Assembly: GCA_040882465.1 (NCBI GenBank)
Contig: JBBEBG010000025.1
Location: 1 to 64,000 of the forward strand
DNA length: 64,000 nucleotides
Direction: 5' to 3'
DNA from: Gemmatimonadota bacterium
GTDB taxonomy: Bacteria > Gemmatimonadota > Gemmatimonadetes > Longimicrobiales > Gaopeijiaceae
Below the pieces are notes generated by a model. It made no database searches. It worked only from the letters and a program-made list of their open reading frames with translations, and was not told the DNA's origin. Below are positions 17,638-25,929 of the stretch, one piece after another. Position numbers and translations under genes: made by a program. Every line of letters starts with the position of its first letter. Position 1 is the stretch's first letter.

Positions 17638-18855
17638 CTAGAACTGATGCGAGGCGTGCGCGCCGAGGATGAACTCCACCTGTAGCCACACGGAATGGTC
17701 GGATCCGACGTCCGGTCTGTGGTCGTAGTTGTACTGGAACCGGAGCTTGGAGAACTCGCTCGGATACCAGGTCAAGCTGGGCGACACGCGCGTGCGCTCA
17801 CCACGGAATTCCGCCTCGAATGCGGTCTCGTCCCCGTCCACGAAATCCGTGCGAAGTCCGGCCACCCACATCGGCTTGATACCCCAGAGGAGCTGCGCAT
17901 ACACCCCCCGATCCTCGAACGTCTCCGCGGGAAGCATCTCCGACGGTTCGCCGGCCGCGGCGCGTTCATCGGTTTCGTACCGGCGAAGGAGCGCTTCGGA
18001 CTGGAACGAGATGAAGGGGAAGCCCCGTAAAGCCGTGAGCGACTTCCATTTCCAATAGAGATCGGCGCCGTAGATATGGGTATTGGTGTCCGATCCCGCG
18101 TTGTTCGGGCCCACCGCCGCCGACGCCCCGAAGAGCACGGTCTGCGTTGGACTCAGGTCGAGGGAGGCGGCGAGTCGAGGTACAAAAAGGAAGTCGCCGA
18201 CTCCCTCTACCTCGCGCTCGGAAACCTCCCCTCCATGGATTTCCCCCGATTCCTCCGACCGAAAGCTGAACGTGGTCTCTCCGACGCTGTTCAGGACGCC
18301 GATCTGAGCGTCGGCGTAGAAGGGGGTGGGAAGAAGCCAGGAGAGCCGCACCCCCTGGCCGCGAAGCCCATCGGGACCAAAAAGCCGATTCAGAACGAGC
18401 GGTTGATCCACGAAAGCCCAGGAGTGCGGGTGCTGCGGATTTTGTCGGCCGAATTCCACGAAGAACTGCCCGGCCTTCACCTGGAGGTTCGCGGGAAGCG
18501 CGGTGGTGAGGAGGTACGCTTCTTCCAGCTCGACCCCTGTTTCACCCTCGGCGTCCAGCTTGTAGACGATCGCGCTGAACCCCTGGAAATACGGATCCAC
18601 CGCACCCCCGAGCGTCAGTTCTACGTTCGGAATCGTGAAGCCCCGCACGCCGGGATCGTGATGCCCGGCCTGGAGCGTCACGACGTCCGCCTCCGTGGAC
18701 CACCCGAAATCGAGCTGTCCGACGAATCCAACATTCATGTACGAGTTGTCTTGGGCGGCGAGCGATGTGGGAACGCCAATCGCCAACGGTAGTGTGGCCG
18801 CGAGGAGGAGGCGGCGGGTCACGACGGGGGCGGGTACGTCCATGTTCGGGTGCAT
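17638..18855 (-). CDS. Porin-like outer-membrane beta-barrel of the metal-uptake operon
   Basis: 405 residues: signal peptide (LLLAATLPLAIGVPTSLAAQ) followed by alternating beta strands typical of an outer-membrane barrel (FVGQLDFGWSTEADVV, GFTIPNVELTLGGAVDPYFQG, VKAGQFFVEFGRQNPQHPHSWAFVDQP) and a final strand ending in Phe (HASHQF). The motif region GQFFxxFGRxNxxHxHxWxFVDxP is shared with barrel proteins associated with zinc ABC transporters. The start was placed at 18855 because the longer frame runs through the promoter; 18843 is also possible. It probably lets zinc cross the outer membrane under starvation. Confidence 0.8.
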   Translation of the reverse strand: MHPNMDVPAPVVTRRLLLAATLPLAIGVPTSLAAQDNSYMNVGFVGQLDFGWSTEADVVTLQAGHHDPGVRGFTIPNVELTLGGAVDPYFQGFSAIVYKLDAEGETGVELEEAYLLTTALPANLQVKAGQFFVEFGRQNPQHPHSWAFVDQPLVLNRLFGPDGLRGQGVRLSWLLPTPFYADAQIGVLNSVGETTFSFRSEESGEIHGGEVSEREVEGVGDFLFVPRLAASLDLSPTQTVLFGASAAVGPNNAGSDTNTHIYGADLYWKWKSLTALRGFPFISFQSEALLRRYETDERAAAGEPSEMLPAETFEDRGVYAQLLWGIKPMWVAGLRTDFVDGDETAFEAEFRGERTRVSPSLTWYPSEFSKLRFQYNYDHRPDVGSDHSVWLQVEFILGAHASHQF

Positions 18856-18861
18856 GCGCTC

Positions 18862-18889
18862 ATGATAACCGATTATCACACTCTGGCAA
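18862..18889 (-). promoter_or_regulatory. Promoter with Fur/Zur-type operator in the spacer
   Basis: On the minus strand, TTGCCA (18889-18884) and TATCAT (18867-18862) are separated by 16 nt, a good -35/-10 pair. The spacer and -10 hold the palindrome TGATAATCGGTTATCA (18878-18863), which has the TGATAA/TTATCA arms of Fur-family (Zur/Fur) boxes. Transcription would begin at or near the ATG at 18855, giving a leaderless or nearly leaderless mRNA. Repressor binding here would block RNA polymerase. Confidence 0.75.
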
Positions 18890-19046
18890 GGGTTCTATGA
18901 AGGGCCTAAACGACCGCTTGAGATTGGCCTAAGCGGCGCGCCGCGAACTCGCCTCCACCTTGAGCCGAGAGAAAGGCGCGGACGGCCCTCCCACCGGGGA
19001 TAGAAGAAGGAAATTCAAAGTCCATCAGGCCGTGATGCCCCCGCGG

Positions 19047-20192
19047 TCACCCGGGCGGTCCCGAAACCTTCCCTGCGTCTTCCCCGCCTTCGAGGCCGGG
19101 TGTGCGGCGCATCCACACGTCCCGTTGTGGGAACGGAATCTCGATCCCTTCGCTGCGGAGCCTCTTGTGGATGTCCATGTACAGCTCGTGCGAGACCAGC
19201 CCGCGCTGAGAGGGGTGCTCCACCCAGCACAGCAACTCGAAATCCAGGCTGGAGTCGCCGAAGCCCCGCATCCGCGCCCGCGCTGCCGGATCCCGGCAGA
19301 CCGATTCGTGGACTTGGGCCACGTCCTCCAACACGGCGACCACGTGGTCGACATCGGATCCGTAGGCCACGCCCACCTTGATCCGGATGCGGACCTTGGT
19401 CGACCGGCCTCCGGACTCGTTGACGACCTTGAAGTTCGCCATCTGTGAGTTCGGGACAATGATCTCAATGTCATCGCGGGTGAGTATGCGGGTCGAACGG
19501 ATTCCCACCCTCGTGACTTCCCCCCGTTCGCCCGTGTCCAGCACGACGTAATCCCCCACCTTGTACGGTGTGTCGGCGATGATGAAAAAGCCGGCGAAGA
19601 GGTTTGCAAGGGTGTCCTTGGCCGCGAACCCCACGGCGATCCCGACCACGCCGGCGGAGGCCAGCCATGCGGTTGCGTCGATGTTCCAGATCTGGAGAAG
19701 TGCGTACGCCGCGATGGCGACGATCATCACCGTGGCGACCAAATCGAAGACCGGAATTGTGCGCTCCTCCACGATGGGGAAGCGGTGGCGGGCATAGCTC
19801 AGGATCGCGAGGCCGATGTGAGACGCCTGTAGCCCGACACGGATGAGCTGCAGCACCAGAAAGCTGACGACGACTTGCGTGAGAACGGTCGTCGCGCGTT
19901 CCCCGAACGGGAGGGTCTGCACGGCGGCCATCAAGCTCAGGTAGAGAATGAAGAGCGCCGCCACGAAGGCCCCGAGCCGCACCAACTTCTCGTCCAGGTC
20001 CGTTGCGGTCCGCCGCGCGACCTTGAGGCCCCAAAAGAGGACGAAGACTCGTGCGAGCACCGCGAAGCCCCCGCCCCCGAGCACGATCAGCGAGGCGAGC
20101 ACGAACGGGTGCTCCGCGAAGAGAGCCCAGACTCCGAGCATCCAATCGGGAAGCCAGGTTGGCGGCGGCGCGGTCGGCTGAGAGACGTTCAT
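19047..20192 (-). CDS. Mechanosensitive ion channel, MscS family
   Basis: 381 residues. Four or five membrane helices precede the pore-lining helix and beta domain: GVVGIAVGFAAKDTLANLFAG is the TM3/beta-domain signature, then YKVGDYVVLDTGERGEVTRVGIRSTRI and IIVPNSQMANFKVVN. The C-terminal alpha/beta domain is present (VRIRIKVGVAYGSDVDHV). The ATG at 20192 directly follows a G6 run; a TTG six codons upstream is less likely. It releases solutes on hypo-osmotic shock. Monocistronic. Confidence 0.92.
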   Translation of the reverse strand: MNVSQPTAPPPTWLPDWMLGVWALFAEHPFVLASLIVLGGGGFAVLARVFVLFWGLKVARRTATDLDEKLVRLGAFVAALFILYLSLMAAVQTLPFGERATTVLTQVVVSFLVLQLIRVGLQASHIGLAILSYARHRFPIVEERTIPVFDLVATVMIVAIAAYALLQIWNIDATAWLASAGVVGIAVGFAAKDTLANLFAGFFIIADTPYKVGDYVVLDTGERGEVTRVGIRSTRILTRDDIEIIVPNSQMANFKVVNESGGRSTKVRIRIKVGVAYGSDVDHVVAVLEDVAQVHESVCRDPAARARMRGFGDSSLDFELLCWVEHPSQRGLVSHELYMDIHKRLRSEGIEIPFPQRDVWMRRTPGLEGGEDAGKVSGPPG

Positions 20193-20277
20193 CCCCCCAT
20201 ATTTTCTCAATCGTGCCGTCGTGGCAACCCGCCGCGCTCGTCGTATCCCTGCCCTTGCCGGCGACTGGGTCCCACCC

Positions 20278-21216
20278 CTACGGAGTTTGGAGGCGGAGCT
20301 GTTCGAGCACGGCGGTGAGACTGCTCGCCACCGCGTATTCGTTGGCGGGATTCGGGTCCGCTTCTCCTTTCACATGGAGGCCCACGGCCTTCATCGTGCC
20401 CGGGTCGTACCAGATCGCTCCGGAGTCGCCTTTCCAGGTGAGCTCGAGGTTTCCGGTGTTGGGGGTTTCCGGGACCAGATAAAAGGCGTTTCCCACCCCG
20501 TCGAAAGTATTTCCCAACCCTTCGACCCTTCCGCGCGTGATGGCGGTCGTCCGCCCCGATTTCTCGAGGATGTCGCCCAGCGCGGGCTCCCGGACTCCCG
20601 CTATGGCCTGACTTCGACCGAAGGGCCGGTTGTCGAAGGTGACCCCATCCTCGACTCGCGCGACGGCCGATCCGGTGAATCGGTCCCACCGAAGCAGCTT
20701 GGCGATGACCCTCCCCGGGTCGTCCCGCTTGGCCGGCTGGTAGACGGGGTCGCCGTTGTCGGGAAAAGTGTCCGAGGCGATCACATGGTCGGACGAGAGG
20801 AGGCACGGATCCCCGGACTGCTGATCGGTCACGAAAAGTCCGGCGGTGCCCGCCTCGCGGTCATCCCCAATGCTGATTCCCGGACGCAAATGATTCCGCG
20901 GGAGCCACCGGCGAGGATCCTTTACATAGTGTCCGGCCACGGAGCCGTCGTGGTTCGCGAATCGCGACACCAGGACGTCCACCTCCACGCCGTTGATCCG
21001 GTCCGGGAACGCCTCCCTGGCCTCGAGGTGGATCAGATCCACCTTTTCCCTCACATGGATGCGGACGCCGATGTCGGATGTCGCCTTGCCGCCGCGCCGG
21101 ATGTATCCGACATCGATTGCGGTGACCTCCGGGCGGCCCAGGTACTTCGAGACGCATTCGTGATACGCCGCGACCGTCGCCTCGTCGATGCCGTTCACCG
21201 CAAAAAGCCGATTCAT
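20278..21216 (-). CDS. Trypsin-fold serine-protease-like protein
   Basis: 312 residues without a signal peptide. The C-terminal two thirds look like a chymotrypsin-fold protease: a His in LLSSDHVIAS, Asp-rich segments after it, and a GDSGA nucleophile motif (LTWKGDSGAIWYDP). The N-terminal 100 residues (DVGYIRRGGKATSDIGVRIHVREK) form a separate domain seen in NAL1-like bacterial proteases. The His motif is SSDH rather than the usual TAAH, so activity is plausible but not proven. GGGGAG lies 6 nt before the ATG. Convergent or divergent neighbours give no functional hint. Confidence 0.65.
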   Translation of the reverse strand: MNRLFAVNGIDEATVAAYHECVSKYLGRPEVTAIDVGYIRRGGKATSDIGVRIHVREKVDLIHLEAREAFPDRINGVEVDVLVSRFANHDGSVAGHYVKDPRRWLPRNHLRPGISIGDDREAGTAGLFVTDQQSGDPCLLSSDHVIASDTFPDNGDPVYQPAKRDDPGRVIAKLLRWDRFTGSAVARVEDGVTFDNRPFGRSQAIAGVREPALGDILEKSGRTTAITRGRVEGLGNTFDGVGNAFYLVPETPNTGNLELTWKGDSGAIWYDPGTMKAVGLHVKGEADPNPANEYAVASSLTAVLEQLRLQTP

Positions 21217-21243
21217 GGAAGGCTCCCCGATCGGTGAGAATGG

Positions 21244-22398
21244 TCAGCCGCCGAAGCGAACGGTCGCGAACGCGGAACCCCACCAATGGCTCCGCGGCTC
21301 ACCCGCATCCCGAAACTCCGGTGACCGCGCGGCGATCATCACCCAGGTGAGTCCCACTCGCCGGCCCTTCACCAACATGGATCCCGACACGCCGGCCTCA
21401 CCCTCCAGGATCCACGGCTCCGCTTCGACGGTCACCGTGCTCGTGCTGAACTGTCCCTCCAGAAGGGACTGGTGGCGCACCGCGCGTCCCCGCAACGCAC
21501 CGAAGGCGAAGAGCTCACGATCCTCCCCACGATCCTCCTCAGCATCTCCCACCGCCTCGTTCTGCGAATTCAGAGGGTTCGAGGCCCATTGCCAAAACCT
21601 CGATTGGTACCAACCCGCCCGGAGGGAGAGACCGCCTTCGGCCGCGACGTAGTAGCCGAGCTGTCCCAGGGTGTGCCAGGCCCACTCCATGCGAGCACCG
21701 TCGGACTGGAAGCGGTCGTTGAAGAGGCGGGGGAGTCGCTGGTATTTGAAGGTGTACATCGCCGTGGGCTCCCCCCCCTCCGAGATCTGGTGCCTCCATC
21801 CGCGAGGGACGTCCGCGCCGATTCTCTCGTGGATCCAGGTCTGAACCTCCTCGGCGATGTCCAGCCCGAGCATCCCCAGGGTGAGATCGGAGGAGATCGC
21901 CCACCGTTCGTTGCGGTCCACCCGGATGCGCCGGGACGAGAGGAAGAGCAGGGAGCCGTACGGACGATCGTCGAAGATGGGGTCCGGATTCGCGAGCTCG
22001 TCCGGTGTAAACGCGGTCGTGCCGAAGGTCCAGGAATATTCCGAGATTCCCGTCCGGTCGTCGAGCCAGTTGGATGTCCACGCGAGCCCGGGAATCGTGC
22101 GGTCCATCGCCTCGCGGAGGAGCGGCACCAGGGCCGTCACGCGCCAGGGATTGAACACCGCGTCCACGTCGTATCCAAGCTCTCCCGCGAAGCCGAATCC
22201 CACTCCCATCGTGTAGTTCCGGTCCTCGTTTCGCGCCGGGAGGAGAAAGTCCTGTTCCGTGATCAGCGTGAATCCGGAGAAGACCTTCTGCGGGTCCACG
22301 CCCGAAGCGCCCCCGACCACGGGTTGCGCAGCGACTTCCTGGGAGAAGGGCCCGGCCAGAAGGCCCATGAGCAGGACGCCTTGGAGGAGTCTTCGCAT
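21244..22398 (-). CDS. Lipid A deacylase LpxR-family outer-membrane protein (DUF2219)
   Basis: 384 residues with signal peptide (LQGVLLMGLLAGPFSQEVAAQ). LpxR features are EDRNYTMGVGFGFAGELGYD, the conserved DDRPYGSLLFLSS element and a C-terminal HWWGSAFATVRFGG strand. Family members remove the 3'-acyloxyacyl group of lipid A in the outer membrane, using Ca2+. The canonical opening ND(x)YTNG is altered to EDRNYTMG, so catalytic competence is uncertain. The ATG at 22398 is preceded by GGAAGGCGGAAG. It lies 27 nt upstream of the protease gene and may share its transcript. Confidence 0.75.
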   Translation of the reverse strand: MRRLLQGVLLMGLLAGPFSQEVAAQPVVGGASGVDPQKVFSGFTLITEQDFLLPARNEDRNYTMGVGFGFAGELGYDVDAVFNPWRVTALVPLLREAMDRTIPGLAWTSNWLDDRTGISEYSWTFGTTAFTPDELANPDPIFDDRPYGSLLFLSSRRIRVDRNERWAISSDLTLGMLGLDIAEEVQTWIHERIGADVPRGWRHQISEGGEPTAMYTFKYQRLPRLFNDRFQSDGARMEWAWHTLGQLGYYVAAEGGLSLRAGWYQSRFWQWASNPLNSQNEAVGDAEEDRGEDRELFAFGALRGRAVRHQSLLEGQFSTSTVTVEAEPWILEGEAGVSGSMLVKGRRVGLTWVMIAARSPEFRDAGEPRSHWWGSAFATVRFGG

Positions 22399-22494
22399 CT
22401 TCCGCCTTCCAATAACATCCGGTCGTCCCGAGAGCAACGATTCTTTCGAAGTCCGGGGCTTCCCGGTGCCCCGACCCCCGAGCGAGCTTCCGGG

Positions 22495-23244
22495 GTGACC
22501 CCCTTCAAGATCTACGAGGAGCTGGCGCCCTGGTGGCCCCTCCTCTCCGCTCCCGGCGACTACGCCGAAGAGGCCGAGTTCTACCGGAATACGCTGCAGG
22601 CCAAGGCCTCCCTCGAAGTCCGCGATGTCCTCGAGCTCGGGTGCGGCGGCGGAAACAACGCTTCACACATGAAGAGCCATTTCCAACTGACGCTCGTGGA
22701 CATCGCACCGGGAATGGTCGCCGTCAGCCGCGCCCTGAATCCGGAGTGCGAGCATATCGAGGGGGACATGAGGACGGTTCGGCTCGACCGGACCTTCGAT
22801 GCCGTCTTCGTGCACGACGCGGTCGTGTACATGGTCACGGAGGTGGATCTGCGCCGGGTGATGGAAACCGCCTACGTCCACACGAAGCCGGGCGGCGCCG
22901 TTCTCTTCGCGCCCGATCATGTGCGCGAGACCTTTCGCCCCGCGACCGACCACGGGGGCGAGGACGGGGAAGGGCGGAGTCTCCGCTTTCTCGAGTGGAG
23001 CTGGGATCCGGATCCGGCGGACACCGAGGTCCAGGTCGAATACGTGCTCGTGCTACGAGAAGGCGAGTCCCTCCGCGTGGTGCATGACCGGCACATTGAG
23101 GGACTCTTCCCACGGACACTCTGGCTCCAGGCGATGCGAGACGCGGGATTCGAGGCGGAATGTATTCCCTTCGATCACTCCGAGCTCGAGCCGGGTACCT
23201 ACGAGGTGTTCTTAGGGCGGCGGCCCCTTTCTGCGGGTGCATGA
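22495..23244 (+). CDS. Class I SAM-dependent methyltransferase
   Basis: 249 residues from a GTG at 22495. Motif I is VLELGCGGGNN, followed by LTLVDIAPGMVAVSRAL (acidic residue binding the SAM ribose), the EGDMRTVRL motif and the post-motif FDAVFVHDAVVYM. It resembles small-molecule methyltransferases of the Methyltransf_25 type; the C-terminal half with EWSWDPDPADTEVQVEYV is common to that group. Substrate unknown. The start overlaps no neighbour; the longer frame upstream lies opposite the LpxR gene and is not coding. Confidence 0.85.
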   Translation: MTPFKIYEELAPWWPLLSAPGDYAEEAEFYRNTLQAKASLEVRDVLELGCGGGNNASHMKSHFQLTLVDIAPGMVAVSRALNPECEHIEGDMRTVRLDRTFDAVFVHDAVVYMVTEVDLRRVMETAYVHTKPGGAVLFAPDHVRETFRPATDHGGEDGEGRSLRFLEWSWDPDPADTEVQVEYVLVLREGESLRVVHDRHIEGLFPRTLWLQAMRDAGFEAECIPFDHSELEPGTYEVFLGRRPLSAGA

Positions 23245-23246
23245 AA

Positions 23247-23304
23247 GCGTTTCAGCTGAAACGCGTGGGCGGGACGATGAGGGATTGGGCCAGGGTCCTG
23301 GCCC
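23247..23304. other. Two perfect palindromes after the methyltransferase gene
   Basis: GCGTTTCAGCTGAAACGC (23247-23264) is a perfect 18-bp palindrome without loop, starting 3 nt after the methyltransferase stop. GGGCCAGG GT CCTGGCCC (23287-23304) is a perfect 8-bp hairpin. Neither has a T-run. The first may be a protein-binding site, the second a GC-rich transcription pause or terminator separating the gene from the toxin-antitoxin module. Confidence 0.5.
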
Positions 23305-23334
23305 GCAGAGTCCGTTCCCGCAGCTTGGCTTCAA

Positions 23335-23359
23335 TGTCAGAATATCGGATATTCTGACA
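23335..23359 (+). promoter_or_regulatory. 25-nt palindromic operator of the AbrB/PIN module
   Basis: A perfect inverted repeat, TGTCAGAATATC, one G, GATATTCTGACA, ends 14 nt before the antitoxin ATG with GGAGG between. The AT-rich core stands out from the GC-rich surroundings. It is the expected place for autoregulation by the AbrB-type antitoxin, alone or with the toxin. Confidence 0.75.
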
Positions 23360-23373
23360 TACGGAGGTGGTCC

Positions 23374-23664
23374 ATGGGAATCTCGGAGTCCGGCAAAATC
23401 GGTAAGCGCGGCACCTTCGTCATTCCGGCCTCGCTCCGGAGGGAATTCGGGTTGGACGAGGGGTCCGAGGTAATCGCCGAAGACTCGCCCCAGGGAATCC
23501 TGATTCGTCCGGCCGTCACGCTCCTCGTTGAAGTCTACTCGCCTGAGCGCCGGGCAGAGTTCCTGCTCTCCAACGCGGTGGATGGGAAGGACTACCTCGC
23601 CGCGCGCGAAGTGGTGACGGAGATGGGCCTCGATCCGGACCGCGTCCCCCGCGACCGGCCGTAA
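23374..23664 (+). CDS. AbrB/MazE-type antitoxin
   Basis: 96 residues with a swapped-hairpin AbrB fold: SGKIGKRGTFVIPASLRREFGLDEGSEVIAEDSPQG is in two short parts the typical DNA-binding domain. The C-terminal 45 residues (YSPERRAEFLLSNAVDG) would wrap the toxin. Strong GGAGGTGG ribosome binding site. Its stop is adjacent to the toxin start with no gap, so the pair is translationally coupled. Expected to repress its own promoter through the palindrome at 23335-23359 and neutralise the PIN ribonuclease. Confidence 0.85.
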   Translation: MGISESGKIGKRGTFVIPASLRREFGLDEGSEVIAEDSPQGILIRPAVTLLVEVYSPERRAEFLLSNAVDGKDYLAAREVVTEMGLDPDRVPRDRP

Positions 23665-24027
23665 TTGCCGTTGGACGGTCTCTTCCTCGACGCCAACGTC
23701 CTCTTTTCGGCGGCATACAGGGCGGACGCCGGCGTGACCCGGCTCTGGAGAATCGAAGGGATCACGATTCTCTCGTCCACCTACGCGGTGGAAGAGGCAG
23801 GACGGAATCTCGAGGATGCCGAGCAACGAACGAGACTCGGCCGACTCCTTCAAGGGACGACGGTGGTCGCGCAGGCAGTCCTCCCCGAAGCGCTGATCGG
23901 AACCACGGGACTCCCCGCGGGCGACGAAGCCATCCTCGCGGGCGCCCTGGCCTCGAACGCAACACATCTCATCACTGGAGATCGGCGGCATTTCGGGCGC
24001 TTTTTCGGAAAGTCCCCCTCGGCGTGA
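23665..24027 (+). CDS. PIN-domain ribonuclease toxin
   Basis: 120 residues from a TTG at 23665, immediately after the antitoxin TAA; a second TTG two codons on is also possible. PIN acidic residues are visible in LFLDANVLFSAAY, in YAVEEAGRNL, in GDEAILAGAL and in THLITGDRRHFG, the four positions that bind Mg2+ in VapC-like toxins. It should cleave RNA when the antitoxin is degraded. A fragment of an unrelated VOC gene starts right after its stop. Confidence 0.85.
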   Translation: MPLDGLFLDANVLFSAAYRADAGVTRLWRIEGITILSSTYAVEEAGRNLEDAEQRTRLGRLLQGTTVVAQAVLPEALIGTTGLPAGDEAILAGALASNATHLITGDRRHFGRFFGKSPSA

Positions 24028-24029
24028 TC

Positions 24030-24183
24030 GTTCTTCCTCCCGGACTGGTTCTCGCCTCGCCCGGGGACCGGACCCAAGTCTTTCGAGGTCCCGGGAGTCG
24101 TCGTCCTGGGACTATTCACCGACCCCGCCGGGAATCGGATGGGGCTCGTCGAGATGGAGGGGGAGCGCGCCAGGATTCCCTGA
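24030..24183 (+). pseudogene. C-terminal fragment of a VOC (glyoxalase-like) protein
   Basis: About 45 codons ending at TGA 24181-24183 read SFEVPGVVVLGLFTDPAGNR and GLVEMEG, the last strand and metal-ligand Glu of a VOC-fold protein. No N-terminal part or start codon is present: upstream sequence is the PIN toxin gene. The toxin-antitoxin module probably replaced or inserted into this gene. Confidence 0.65.
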
Positions 24184-24258
24184 CCACTATCGGTCCCGCG
24201 ATCACGCACGTGATGGCGTGCTCCCCCCGGTTTCCCGGGCTCCTGCGTGGAACAGAAC

Positions 24259-25929
24259 CTACACCAGACCCTCCTCCTTAAGGATCGCGCGCGCCCGGAG
24301 GAGTGCTTGGTCGGGTTCCCCCTCGAGAGAAAGCTCGCGGGTGAACGAGGCCGTGGAAGGTGACGGTGCCTCCCAATCTCGCGCCATCTTCTCATGGATG
24401 CTCCAGTTCGCATCCGAAGTATCGGAAGACCGCTTTGCGAGCCGACTGCGAGCTTCCGCCGGCCCGGCCGAACAGTGCAGGAAGAGGACGGCGACACCGA
24501 GACTCCGCGCCGTTTCCAGAAACGAGACCCGGTGGCGCTCCCGCCGGAACGAGCCTTCCACGACGACCCGGCCCCCGCTCCAGAGAATCTCCCGCGCCCG
24601 GCGCTCGCACTCGAGGTAGGTTCTCTCGTTCCACTCCGCGGAGTAGATCCCGCCGCCGTACTCCTCTACGCCGGCGCCCTCGGCGCCGGCTGCCGCCGCC
24701 AGCTCCTTCCGGACCCGGTCCGTATCAATCCAGTGGAACCCCGATGCGCCGGCGAGAGCCTGCGACACGGTGCTCTTCCCCACACCCGGGAGGCCGTGCA
24801 CGATGACGAGGGCGGGCCGATCCGAAGGCCGGGACAATCGCAGGAGCGCGCGGAAGAAATGCCGGGTCGCGATTGCCGCGGCTTCGGCTCGCGCGCCGGC
24901 GCCAAGAAGCTCGTCCTCGGACTGGAGGCAACGGACCTTCCCCCTCACCACGTCCCGGTACGAGACGTAGTACGGGAGAAGCTCGGACCCTTCCGAATCG
25001 TTCGCCGCTGTGAAGTACGCCCGAGAGAACGCAGCGGCGAGATCGGTTCGGCCGATGAACTCCAGCTCCATCACCAGGAAGGCGATGTCCGACACGGGAT
25101 CGGCCCACCGGAACCGCTCGTTGAACTCGATGCAGTCGATGATCACGAACTCGGCCTCGCCGGAACGGGACGCATCCGCGCTCCCCCGTTCCGAGCGCCC
25201 AGGAACTCCCGGGGGAAGCAGATAGACGTGGTCTAAACGGAGGTCGCCGTGGATCTCCCGCGCCACCCCTTCCCGGGCGCGTCGCTCGATCAGGGCGCGC
25301 CGTCGCTCCAATTCCCCGGCCATGAGGGTCTTGAGCATCTCGAAGACCGGCACGGAGATCGTCCGACCGATGAACTTCTCGATCTGCTCGAAGTTCTCGC
25401 GGTCGTTCCTCCACACGTTCTCCCAACCCGCGCACTCCGAGATCCTGCTCCCGCGCTCGGCGGCGGCGTGGAAGCGCGCGAGCCGCCCGGCCAGGCGCTG
25501 GAGCTCGCCCGGTCCGACTCGGTCACTTTTAATCAGCGCGCCCAGCCTCCGGTCCCCGGGGAGGCGAACCATGCGAACTGCCCACTCCAGGACCTGGCCC
25601 CCCGGGTCCGCCGTCGGGGACTCGACGACTTCCACGGAGGCTCGCACGACGCCCTCGTCCAATACCACGGGCACGACGCCCTCGTACACCCCCGGAGCCA
25701 GGCGCCGGTTGAGCCGGACCTCCTCGTGGCAGAAGCGGCGCCGATCTTCCAGCGAGGTGAAGTCGAGAAAGCCCAGGTTCTTTGGCCTCTTGAGCTTGTA
25801 TGCCAGGCGGTCAACGAGGAAGACCACGGAGATGTGCGTCTGGACGCACTCGACCGTTGCCGCCGGGCCCGGGTAGGCGCCGGGATCGGACAGCGCTCGA
25901 ACGAGCTCCTCAAAGGAAAGGACGGCCAT
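24259..25929 (-). CDS. APH-fold protein fused to a P-loop kinase (AAA-type)
   Basis: 556 residues. Residues 1-340 are an aminoglycoside-phosphotransferase/kinase-like fold: YKLKRPKNLGFLDFTSLEDR (lysine and hinge), EIHGDLRLDHVYLL (catalytic HGDxxxxH) and FVIIDCIEFNERFRWADP (metal Asp). Residues about 375-556 are a P-loop kinase with Walker A HGLPGVGKST and a DTDRVRKEL second motif, as in zeta-toxin/chloramphenicol-kinase-like proteins. Such two-domain proteins recur in bacterial stress clusters; the substrate is unknown. A shorter paralogue lies at 30599-31612. The ATG at 25929 is face to face with the ATG of a divergent LOG-family remnant (CATG shared). Confidence 0.85.
   Translation of the reverse strand: MAVLSFEELVRALSDPGAYPGPAATVECVQTHISVVFLVDRLAYKLKRPKNLGFLDFTSLEDRRRFCHEEVRLNRRLAPGVYEGVVPVVLDEGVVRASVEVVESPTADPGGQVLEWAVRMVRLPGDRRLGALIKSDRVGPGELQRLAGRLARFHAAAERGSRISECAGWENVWRNDRENFEQIEKFIGRTISVPVFEMLKTLMAGELERRRALIERRAREGVAREIHGDLRLDHVYLLPPGVPGRSERGSADASRSGEAEFVIIDCIEFNERFRWADPVSDIAFLVMELEFIGRTDLAAAFSRAYFTAANDSEGSELLPYYVSYRDVVRGKVRCLQSEDELLGAGARAEAAAIATRHFFRALLRLSRPSDRPALVIVHGLPGVGKSTVSQALAGASGFHWIDTDRVRKELAAAAGAEGAGVEEYGGGIYSAEWNERTYLECERRAREILWSGGRVVVEGSFRRERHRVSFLETARSLGVAVLFLHCSAGPAEARSRLAKRSSDTSDANWSIHEKMARDWEAPSPSTASFTRELSLEGEPDQALLRARAILKEEGLV

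Noticed and set aside
21472-22494. Long plus-strand N-terminal extension of the methyltransferase
   Set aside because: It runs opposite the LpxR-like gene, and the methyltransferase fold begins at the GTG at 22495.
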